DNA of 64,000 bases, from contig JALLLS010000032.1 of assembly GCA_025094145.1 (NCBI GenBank), positions 1 to 64,000 on the forward strand, written 5' to 3'. Below the pieces are notes generated by a model. The model ran no database searches, was not told the origin of the DNA, and saw nothing but the letters and a program-made list of their open reading frames with translations. Shown here piece by piece: positions 21,243 to 32,700 of this stretch. The position numbers and the translations under genes are program-made. The first letter of the stretch is position 1. Each line of letters begins with the position of its first letter. Source of the DNA: Spinellus fusiger. Lineage: Eukaryota > Mucoromycota > Mucoromycetes > Mucorales > Phycomycetaceae.

Positions 21243-23612
21243 CTAAGCCAGTGACGCTGATTTGCGATGTGGTTTTGTATGGAAAAGAGCGTCCATCTCT
21301 TCAAGAGATCTTCCCTAATAACAATAGAAAAAGGTGTGAGATACGTTCTATTTCTATGTCTATGTCTCTCTCTCTGTTGTAATATACTTTTGTCTCGAGT
21401 AATATAAAGTGGCACGTGAGACTCATCAAGATACAACAGGTACCAAACAAGATATAGGTTCCAACTGTGCTATAGGCTATAGACACCAACAATTATAGAA
21501 TATGGCTAAGTCAGGAACAAAGATTTCTATAGCTCTAATTACCTAACAGCAAAGGACTGATTTTGCCAATCACAGCATTTAAAGACCAATTGATGGCTGT
21601 AGTGAGAGAGGCACTTTTGGCTCGTATACTAATGGGTGTGGAGTGAGTTAATAGTACTCTAAATTACAGTGCATGCAAGTGTCATTACCTCATAGGAAAT
21701 ATTTCTGAGCAATAGAGCCATGGTACTGGTCCCCATGAAAGACTAAAGAGAATAGCAAAGACTATAGATGTGTATGTATATACATATGTATGTATATGTT
21801 TGTAGGGGTGGATTCATGTTATTTCTTATGTTGCTTATCTTTCTATGGCTGTTACTTACCAAACATACTAGCAATTCCCTATGAAAGATTGAGTCATCCA
21901 TTTTATCATTACAAACAACTTACCATATAGGCAGAACCACCTGCATTAGTCACAGGAGACTGGGAGGCCACACAGCCAGCCACCACAAGCAAACATCCGC
22001 CCATGCCTATTCCACCCCAGACAAGGAGTGGACGTCTACCAAATCTATCTACAAGAATAGAATATCCAAGCAATACAGATGCCATTTTGATAAGGCCATA
22101 CACTCCCGTTGCAAGTAATTCTGTCTCTCCCGACGACAGACCAATCGAACGGAAAATGATAGGACTGTAGTAATTTACTACATTGGTACCTGTCATTTGC
22201 TGGAATATCTGAATAGTACAGCCTATGATCAATCTCTTTCTGTTCTTTTCCGAGAATATCTCAGTCCAAGTAGCTGCTGTTTTACTCTCATGAGCAAGAG
22301 ACATTTCCAAATACTCTATTTCTTCAGTGATCTTGGGGTCGTGTGGAGAGAGACCTCTGATTTTACCAAGGACAAGACGAGTCTCATCTAATGTACCATG
22401 GACACATAGCCAACGGGGTGTCTCAAAGAGAAACAACATGCCCACCATCATAATAACACCAGGTATTGTCTGTACAATCAAGGGAATTCTCCATAACTGG
22501 TCATCATAAGGATGGACGAGTCGTTTAACAGCGTAGTTTGTCCAATAGGAAGAAGCCAAACCTGTGGCAATGAAGAACATCCACACACCACTCAAGAATC
22601 CTCGTTGGTTCTGAGGTGCAATTTCAGCAACGTAAATCTAGAGTAATAGAGATAAGTATTTTTTTCTTGTTGAAGGTATGTTCTGTTGTAAATCCAAATG
22701 TCAGTATAGACTTACCGGTACCAGCATACTCATAGCACCCACACCTAATGATTGATAGAGATATACACACAAGTACATGGGTGTATTATTTTGTACATTT
22801 TTGTTTGTTTGTTTGTTTGTTAGTGAGTTGGATCCAATGCAATGTTCATGACGCTCACAGTCTCTGTAATAGCACAGTTACCTAATCCAGCAATTAAACG
22901 CCCACAGTAAAAGAGAGTAAGATGATATCCAACGACCTGCAATACACCTCCTATTGTGAAAATAACTGCAGATAATAGAATGCTGTACTTCCTTCCTATT
23001 CTATCTAAAGAAATCCATTGCAAGTTAGAATAGAGAGAAGGTATATACATAGGCAATGAGTCCATAGAAATGATGTTTTATCTATAGACATCTTGGATAA
23101 TGGATAATGAATAGACGTACCTGCTGTGATGGTCGCTAATAAGGCACCCACTAAACAACCCACTTGCAAGAAAGCGACAATATTGCCATTGATACTAGCT
23201 TCTCCTACTTTGTCAGTTGGATCAATGCCAAAGTAACTTTGAAAGGATGGTGCAATTAATAGCCCGCCCACGACACCCAAGTCAAATCCTAGATAAGATA
23301 AATATGATATATGAGTGGATATGAAAAATAGAATAGATAGGATATGATAAGTGGATATGATAGATGAGTGGATATAACAAATAGAATAGATATAACAAAT
23401 GGAATAGATATAACAAATGGAATAGATAGGATAAACGCAGGCCTATTATTGTTATTTTTACCAAATAGAAATCCACCCAAACATGAAATACATGCTGCTG
23501 AGGCTGTCCAGAAAGGCATATGAAGAAATCCACTGGAAGGTTTATTGTGCTGTAATAATGGTTGTTGCTCTGGAGATGAACAAGAGAAAATAGGGAGCAA
23601 TCGATGTAACAT
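21243..23612 (-). CDS. Sugar transporter, MFS sugar porter family
   Basis: Imports a monosaccharide or similar across the plasma membrane; substrate not readable. Ten exons on the minus strand keep frame: 23612-23462, 23288-23121, 23004-22882, 22744-22716, 22637-21924, 21878-21860, 21761-21689, 21628-21543, 21476-21388, 21314-21243, giving 507 aa. All family signatures appear in order: GFDLGVVGG (span 1), DRIGRKYS (loop 2-3), GRLIAGLGVGAMSM (span 4), FETPRWL (after span 6), IFQQMTGTNVVNYYSP (span 7), VDRFGRRPLL (loop 8-9), WGPVPWLYCSEIFP (span 10) and ETKGRSLEEMD at the C-terminus. Exons of 29 and 19 nt had to be included to complete the signatures, which supports them. The N-terminal leader is short, as in hexose transporters. 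Confidence 0.93.
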
Positions 23613-24286
23613 GGTTTAAATGTCTTTAACCCTAGAAATTTTTGGTTTGTTCAGGACAGAAGGGATATCCACATAAAAGATCAATGACCAAGAGGTTTAT
23701 ATGGCTTCTCAAAATATCTTCCCAAAAAGGCCTTTCTAAAAGATCTTTCCAAAAGGGCTTATGAAGAGGGTTTATGAAGAGGGCTTGAAAAAAAAAGACT
23801 TGCAAGAAGGGTTTACCCAACAGAATTACCCAATGAAGGCTCAATGAAGGCTCAATGAAGGCTCAATGAAGGCTCAATGAAGGCTCAACAAAGGCCCAAT
23901 GAATGCCTTGTGAAGAATCATTTTTTTTCTAAAGGATCTATTTCTAAAGGATCTATTTCTAAAGGATCTACTTCTAAAATAACATTTCTAAAATAACATT
24001 TCAGTTCTGAATACCCTTTTCTACTTTTTTTTTCTGCTTAGATCACACTGCTATTTAGCAGGTACAGCTTCTATTTTTAACCACTGCATCTGTTCATGCC
24101 TTGTTCTGCGTAGGAACGTGTGGGTGTCAACAGTGCAAGGTGTATCACTATGCGTCTACACACAAGTAGTGGAGAACACACGTCATTGGAGAGCGGACGA
24201 TCCATGCCTCTCACTCTCATTTTTCCCTCCTTCACTTGGACTCCGAAGACAAGGATTTTGTATTTCTCTTTTACTCTACCCTCATC
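23613..24286. repeat. Repeat-rich spacer between diverging sugar transporter and mitochondrial carrier
   Basis: Tandem CAATGAAGGCT (11 bp, five copies) at 23831-23885 and CTAAAGGATCTATTT (15 bp, about three copies) at 23929-23976, followed by two CTAAAATAACATTT copies. Before these, 23700-23830 has loosely repeated GAAGAGGGCTT/GAAGAGGGTTT units. Divergent promoters of both genes must lie here or at its edges. Confidence 0.7.
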
Positions 24287-25781
24287 ATGGCTGACATTCC
24301 ACAGAACCCCACACATGTCCACCCAACAGCCCCTCCCTACCTCACCCGCCAAGTGTTATGGGGTAATAGACAAGAAGCAACTAGCTAATGACAAACATAG
24401 CCAATAGAACAGTGATAGCTGCTTCCTCAGCTGCTGTTGTGGGTGTCTTGGCTGGATATCCGGTAAGCAGCCTGTGTCCTACTATGCTGACAAGCACACA
24501 TACATACACAGTTTGATTCCATCAAAACACGTATGCAAACTCAGCCCTACACGTCTATTATGGCTTGTATCCGACACACTTACCACGAGGAAGGCGCGAG
24601 AGGATTCTTCCGAGGTAAGTTGCCTATAGATAGAATTAGAGAGATAGAAATAAGAAATAAGAAATAAGAAATAAGAAATAAGAAATAAAAAATAGGAAAT
24701 AAGAAATAAGAAATAGAGAGAGAGAGAGAGTTGGCTGATACAGTTATAGGCATTCTTCCTCCTCTGATCACTGTCAGCATTATCAAATCCATCTCTTTCA
24801 CTGTGTATGAGCAGACAAAGGCTTACTGCCGACAGATACTGTGGTTAGATCAAAAGACACTGGCCTCCACAATGGCCCTCTCCACGACAGGTGGTACAGT
24901 GGCAGGAGCATTTATTGCTACGTTGAGCTGTCCGTTTGAACTTGTCAAGATACAGAAGCAGCTGGAGTTTCTGCTGCAGGCCAGTAGTATTTCGACTGGA
25001 GCTACTGTCATGCGACCCATGGCAGAGACAGAGACAGACATAGGCACAGGCACAGGCACAAAGCGACAGACGGTGACAAGGACAGTGGGAGCGGGTCTTC
25101 CTGTATCATGCACAGCCCAGCCACCGATTCCTATCCATACGTCTCCTGCCATTGAGAAGATGCCATCCACGGCAAAGAAGAGGGTGTCTACATCAAGTTG
25201 GTACTCGGCCAAGGAGATTATCCGGAAGAAGGGAGTGGCTGGTCTGTGGAGTGGATTTGGACTTCACTTTGGTGAGTCAATAGTATGCATAGTATGCGTA
25301 GTTAGTTAAAGAAGAGGAAGCAAGTACTCACTATTGTATGCCTATGCCTATGCCTATGCCTATACACAATGTATACAAATTATGCACAGTAAGAGATGCA
25401 CTAGGTACAGGTGTTTATTTTGGTGGCTATGAAACTACCAAATACCTACTGCAAGGGTCTGATCATCCTGCGGGCCCATTGACACAGTTCTTTGCCGGCG
25501 GTGTCTGCGGCATTCTTTGCTGGCTTGTTGTTTTTCCTATTGATTTAGTAAAGTCATTGATGCAAAAGGACATCATGGCACTACAGCCTACGTATGCCCA
25601 CACTACCCAGTGCATTCGAGAGATATACGCCACACGCGGTGCTCTTGGATTCTACCGTGGCATCACAGTGACACTTGTGCGTGCATTTCCCATTCACTCT
25701 CTTAACTTTCTAGTGTATGAACAGACATTAGTGCTAGTGAATTATTTATCCCACTCACGACAGAATCCGCTGTCCTTTTAA
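24287..25781 (+). CDS. Mitochondrial carrier family (SLC25) transporter
   Basis: Inner-membrane solute exchanger of three tandem ~100-residue repeats. Exons: 24287-24362, 24401-24462, 24512-24614, 24750-25271, 25390-25781, giving 384 aa. The start ATG at 24287 is chosen because it is joined in frame by a 38-bp intron to the first membrane helix. Each repeat has the P-x-(D/E)-x-x-(K/R) signature: PFDSIKTRMQ, PFELVKIQKQ and PIDLVKSLMQ. Between the second signature and the following helix (residues ~165-230) lies a long insertion rich in Thr, Pro and Ser (TETDIGTGTGTK and on), absent from ordinary carriers of about 300 aa. The general look is of the amino-acid/acylcarnitine-like branch, but the substrate is not assignable. 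The third intron contains an AAGAAAT microsatellite. Confidence 0.88.
24634..24731. repeat. (AAGAAAT)n and (AG)n microsatellite inside a carrier intron
   Basis: About ten AAATAAG-type 7-bp units followed by a GA run, all within the third intron (24615-24749) of the mitochondrial carrier gene. Confidence 0.85.
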
Positions 25782-26751
25782 TTGTGTATAGTATTTCGTT
25801 GTTTGTTTTTTTTTTTCGTTTGTTTAATGTATAATGCTTTGCCATTGAATTGATAATGTATGGGTTTGATAATGTATGGGTTGTTGGCTATTTTATTTAT
25901 TTTGTTTATTTTATTTATCAAAGTATTTGTAGTGTAATAACTACTTTGAGCACAACACATACTCATGTAAATGTAAATCATAATGATCCACAACTTTATC
26001 CATACACACATACTATGGGGCGGGGTCTTTGGAGTTGTTGTTTAGACTATAGCTATAGAATAGCTATATTTTTAATTAGATCCACCTATCATTGCATTGC
26101 ATTCTATTTTTATTTTTGTTTTGATTCTTTTTCTGTATTTTATTTATCTTGGACCCATCTCAAATCCAGAGGGAGACTTGTGATGGACCTATGATGGAGT
26201 TGTAATGGAACCTATTTCTGTAGGGTTGATGATTTACTGTTTTATGATCTCGAGATGACTGCTAGCCCCTTGCCAGAAGAGTTATCTGAGTGTGTAGGTA
26301 GCTTATAGACAGACACCTACAAGTAGCTTATAGATGGACACCTATAGATAAGTCTTACCTATAGATAGACACTTATAGATAAGTCTTACCTATAGATAGA
26401 CTCCTATAGATAGCACCACGCACCTACCACCACCTAATATACACACCAGCGACAGAAATAGAATCAAAATCAGAACAGAAATAGTGGCCGGAGTCAAGTG
26501 CAGTCCTTGTGTCTCCTTTCCAACAAAGGAGCGGTGTCAGCTGCTAACGATATAGGCTCCCTTGACTACTGCTCTTACCAATTTCTGCTTCTTTTCTTCC
26601 TTCCACCGCTATTGCTCTATAGATACCACACTATAGATACCACACTATAGACACCACACTATAGATATACCACCCCACAGTAGTCACAATTCACAAGTCA
26701 CTCACTTATCCACCTATTACTTTTACTACACCTTCCTACACCTTCTGCTGT
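25782..26751. other. Intergenic with tandem repeats ahead of the giant gene
   Basis: 3' region of the carrier, then at 26300-26425 a degenerate array of CCTATAGATA(A/G)-type units, and at 26620-26672 four copies of ACTATAGATACCAC-like units. The last 80 bp before the ATG is pyrimidine/CACC-rich. No ORF is credible. Confidence 0.65.
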
Positions 26752-29700
26752 ATGGACGCGTCTATGGATTCTCTTCTCTCTCCCACCACGACTCAGTTCG
26801 AACGACAACAACCCATGCTGGCATGGTGTCAGTCACAATTACGCAACTATATCGAACTCTCTCTTCTTCATCCCATCACCGATCTGTGCGAGTCTTGGCA
26901 AGACGGACAAGTGTTGCTGTGTTTTGCTCATCGCTTCTTCCCCGAGTCTATTCCTGACCTTATTACAAAACTACAATCTAACCGTCCTAATGAAAACACC
27001 CGGCTCGCCTATTCTCTGTTTGCTGACAAACTACAAATACAGCCACCCCCTTTTCTTAATGAAGAAGGTGTGATGGACTACTTGAAGCGATTACGCCACG
27101 CCTTGGACAGAACAGATGTTATGCAGCCCCACGGTGACTGGCGCACGGAATTTGAACACAAAGCGGCTCTTGTGCTCAGTAAAATCCATACTCTCCGCCA
27201 CCAACTCACAGATCTATCCTTTGCACGTCCCTCTCCCTTTGAAAGAGATCCTCTCGACACCGAAACTCCTTCCCTCACCAACACAGATACAGATACAGAT
27301 ACAGTCACAACATCATCATCATCAACAACAGCAACAACAACAGCAACAACAACAGCAACAACAACAGCAACAACAACAGCAACAACAACAGCAACAACAC
27401 CAATAACACCAATAACAACAGCCACAGCCACAGATCCCTTCAGCCAGCTCCACGCCCACTTGGCCATTCTTGAGTCCAAGGATCTGCCTGAATTCCGCTC
27501 AACTGTGCGTCATTTACCACTGGACGCAAACCATCCCCGCGTAGAAGCGGTAGAAGCAGCCTACAGTGCTCTCCAACTCCAATTAAAAAGGGGAACCACC
27601 GATCTAGACCATGTAAAAAGCACAATTGCATTTGGACAGATCATAACCCCTATTCGTAATGAACTGGACTTTATCCAGGCAAAGATGTTAAAGACTACCA
27701 CCACAGATACAGGCATACAGGACCTGGAGAACAGAGTGGTCCGTGCAGGGGAGTTGATTCGTAATGTAGAAGAGCAATATGGCCATCTCCTCCCCTCCAA
27801 CCAAGACTACCAGCTGCTACTCAACGACATTGTCCACCAACACACCATTGTCTGTCGGTGGGTGGAGGAGGTCAGGGTGTGGTACGTGGAGGCAGACAGA
27901 ATACGCAACTATCTACAGACCCACATCAATGCACTGGAGAACACTGCAATTGCCGATGGACTGGAAGAGATAGAAATAGAGTACACTTCAGATCAACTGC
28001 ACCAATTGAATGATGAACACCAGATCCTACAGGCACAGATTGAAGAGTTCAACCATACAGACATGACACGTCTTCGAGATCATGTCAAGGCATTAACAGG
28101 CACAGAAAGAGCAGAAGAACTGAGTCCAGCCGACACCACAACGATTGAAATTACATTTACTACCTTAACGACGCTGGATCGTCTAATGCATTTACTATTA
28201 CAACGGACCCACGATGTAAGGCTCCTGACATTACGAGTGGCATGGGAGCAGCACTATGAGACAGCCATTGAGTGGGTGAGGGAAACAGCACAGGAAATGA
28301 CAGTGTTTGTAGCCAAGGCACGTTGGCAGATGGACACAGCCACTGGAGAGTGTGTACAGTCCTTGGTGGATTTAGAACAAAGGATCAAGGCCTTTGATGA
28401 AAAGGAGTTTAGCACAACTGTCAATGTATACCAGGAATTGGACGACTCTTCTCATATTGAATTGCCAAGTCATCTTGAATCACGGCAGGTGGCATTGGAA
28501 GAGGCATTTGAGCAAATGACAGTACGAATTGCCTTTGCTCGACAAGTAGTGGAGCAGAGACTGATGGTGAATGAGTTTATGACACGTGCGGACACATTAA
28601 AAACAGATGGAGACGCACTACGGCTGGCCTTGTTGGAAGCAGAGAAGCAGGCCAAGATGGGGGATACGGACAAACAGTTCAGAGAGCGTGTTCAGCTGTT
28701 CCAGGAAGGAGCATTGCAACTCGTCACAGGTGTGGCTACTCGTATTATCTATCCAGAAGCAACACAGCCTTGCGATCAACAAGACACATACGATGCCAAT
28801 GATGGTCTTCAGAGCATGATCAGTACCAAGAAATCAGCGCTGATCCTTTTTGGAGAATCGTTGGAGCATAAACTCACTTCTTATCGACGTGTGCTTCAGC
28901 TTCTACAACAGATGAACACCCTGCAAGAAGAATCCACTCGACTAGAAGCATGGGTGGATGAGCGTAGTCGGAAGATTAGCAAGGCCCGTGTGGATGTTTT
29001 TGTCGCTAAATGTGCATTGGACACAACAGACTTGGGCCGTCTCCAGAGAGAGAGAGATGGACAGAGAGCCAAAATCAAGGCCTTCTGGGAGAATGATCTT
29101 GGCAAGGTCAACAAGAGCATTCAGACATTGGAACAAGCGGCCAGTAAACACACCATGACATTGCCTACCCAAAGAGTAAGAGATAGGATGGAAAAGGTCA
29201 TTGTTCAGCTCAAGAGCCTAGAAGAACGTGTGGATCAGCACAGCAACGAACTGCAGGTCCTTGCCAGTCGTATTGAGTGGGAGAATGGGGTACAAAAGAC
29301 CACTCAGTGGATTGCCAATACGACCCTCAAAGTATGGGGATTTGTCAGTCAACAGGCACAGTGGCGGCCATGCGATGCTGCTGTTCATAGTGGAGACATG
29401 TCTCCTTCTTCCATGTCCAAGCAGTGGACAGATGTGCTAAGTGAATTCGATAGCCTGGAATACAAGCGGTCTGAGTTTGTCCAGCACTCTTTGGCATCCC
29501 TTGACAGTGCATTTGAGGCATTGAGGAATGGGTTTATTCTCTGTGCATCCTATGGTAAGCCATTTACTCCCGACTTGGTTCAACAGAGACAGGAGCGTGT
29601 GCATGAGAACGCAGTGTATCTGGCAGAGACCATGGCCTATGCCCGTGATGTCCTAGATCAACACGTGGCGCTGGATCAGTATGTAGGCACTGCCCATAGT

Positions 29701-32700
29701 GCTCAGTCAGAGGGTCTTCAGCTGCTTCATGATGTAGAGGCTGCGTTGGAATCCCTGCAGGTCTCTCCCGACTGTTTTGGAGACCGCCTTAAGCGCTTTG
29801 ACCAAGATGTATTCAGACTATGGAAACAACAAGGCTCGGTTCTCCCTTATCCTGTGTGTCCTGAAGAGGCAAGAGCCACGCGTCCCTCGACTCAGGACGA
29901 TGACATTGGATCTGAGATCCTTAGTATGGCATTGAAGGTGTACGATGACTTACTACAATTAGGCAAGAGGATACGGGATCTGCTGGAAATGTATGGCCAA
30001 CAGGTGCAGTGGAAGAAGGAAGTGGAGGACTGTTTCTCGGGTGGACAGCAAGTCATGGCTACGATCATTGCTGTCCATGCAACAATCAAAACAGCCTCCC
30101 TGGATCCCTCTGTGATGGAAACAATGGGTACAGCAGCCCGTGCTACATTAGTGCAGGTGGCGGCTCATGGCCAGGAAGAATCCATACGCCTCTTGAAACA
30201 TCTCACGGCGTTTGAAGATCACCTGGGTGAGGTGGTAACACTGATAGGAGAGATGGCCTCCATTGACCCTGTACCTGCTACACGTGTCTTGGCAGAAGCA
30301 CGGACGCATGCAGAACAGCTGAAAGAACTCACTCAATCTCATGCGTTGCAAGTCAGGGCTTATATAGCACGGATGGAATGGGAGGACAGTTGGCGTGAAG
30401 TGTATTCACAAACACGGAAATTGCACACCACTGCACGTAGCCTGGAAAGTGATATATCAACGGTACTTGCAAAGGATGCCAAGACTACTTATCTGGAGAT
30501 TGTGCAGCTGCAAACAACCGCACATCAGGCTACAGACACTCTGAAGCGGATGAAAGAGGCATTGCCAGAGACCCTCAAAGCATTTGATACGACGCAGGCT
30601 GCTTTTGCTTCGGCTTCTCTTACAACCCCTATGGAGTGTATGGATCGACACCAGGAACTACAGACGAGTATGACCTGTCTTGATGAACAGTTGGAACAGC
30701 GACAGAACACATTGGATTTCTTAGTAGCAAGAGCAGAATGGGAACAGCAAGTAGAATTACAGCAGCAGCAGTGGGATACACACTGTGCACAGGTGGAAGT
30801 GTATTTGAGTCAAAGAGCACGATGGACACCTGCAGCCTACACTGACTGTGACCTGGAGAGTAAGAAGAAGCAGTATATAGAAGCCTACCACCACCACCAG
30901 CAAACAACAGAGACACTGTTAAAGACATTGGACACACTTCAATCCACACAACCCACATCTGACATGGATCTAGCGTCTCCTAGTGTAGATGCTTCTGTTG
31001 CAGCCATCTACCACACTCACAGCACAGCACAGCAGCAGTTGGAACTGATGGAGGCTGTTCTCAGTCAACGCACAGCCATCCAAGAGTGTATCCGAGAAGC
31101 AGACACAATAGAAACACTAGCAGACACCATCAAAGCCACCTTCTTAGCAGCAGATGGCAAAACAGAAGCACAGGAAGATGCCTTGCGAGACTACAGTGGA
31201 CAGCTGGCTGTGTTTTCTGATCATATCAAAACACGCATCCATTGGCCTGAACGCCCTAACTATGCTATCGATGCAAAGGCAAATGAAGTAGCTCGTGATT
31301 ATATGAAAACACGTCAAATGCGCCTAGAAGACCTCTCTCATTCTTTGCTGGCTATTCTCAAGTCCAAAGAACGTCTGTCGCGTCGTAATGCAGCAGTAGA
31401 GGCTTACTTGGCAGAGGCTAAAGTAGTGGAGGGATGGATGAAGGCCCATGCATTGGCTCGGGAGGTGCCTGGGGAGCTTATGGCCTTGAGAGAAGCCGTT
31501 GCCACCACCCATTCATTACAACTAGCTACACACCATTATACCCATGTCTACCACTCTCTTAAGGAATCAGCAGCCCACCATGTCACCACCATACAGCAGG
31601 AATTGGATGTCTGCATAGAGACAGAAGAGGGCAGAGAAGCAGCTGAGAGTGTAGAAAAGATCCGGGGTGTCCAGCATGCCATTAATAATTCATGGAATGC
31701 ATTGGTAGAAGAGACGGACGTAATGCACACTACTCTCCTTACTAAATTACGTCTTGCTGAATTCAATGCCTTGGTTCAGGCTACCGAGACACACATGAAG
31801 AAAGAGTCTGAGCTAATCCACAGTGCCACAATAGAAACATTAGATGAGGATGACATGACCAAATGGAACCAATCCATCCATACCACTATATATCAACAGG
31901 TAGAAAGAATAGCTACTCTCTCCAGTGAAGAAGAAAAAGAGAATATACATACAGAAGAAATGCAGACAAGTCTTTATAGAGTAAAGACCCAGTACGATAC
32001 ACTTGTTTCTGATCTTCAGCTCCTTACAAAACAAGTCACCAGCTATCATTTGCACCAGAACTATGCTTCTTCAGCAGACCGTCTGGAGGCCTTTATAGAA
32101 AAGACACGTACAACATTACAAAATGCACGCACCCTCACAAAAGACCAAACACGAGAAGAAGATCCTTCTCTTTTACTAGCTGCCTATACATCTGTCAAAG
32201 AAGCAGTAGAGGACCATACGGACTGTTTGGATAAGACACGATCCCTCTACCACTTTATTGAATTCCAAAAGATGGAGACCCCACAAGTACAAACACGCCA
32301 ACAGCAGTTGGAAAGTAATTGGAAGACATTACAGTATGAGGTGAAGCTGACAAAGACAGCTGCTGATGATGTTTCCCATGCCCATGATCTCCATACCATG
32401 CTACACCAAGTAAACACTTCTCTTGACTTATTAGAACCTACCTTGGCTACCAAGGAATGGACGGCCAGTGAATTAGCTAACACCATTCTACAGACACAAA
32501 AAATATGGGCTACATTGGAGGCAGTGCAGTCCATGGCCGCCACTAAGCCCTTGGGGACTCACCAGTCTATGTTTGAGAGCCACTATACTACTACAAAGGC
32601 ACGTCTTGAGGCAGTGGATGTTCAATTGGCAAACCACAAGGCTGATTTACAAAAACAAGCTGCTTATGAAGCCTGTGTGTCCCTGGCTCGTACATTGCAA

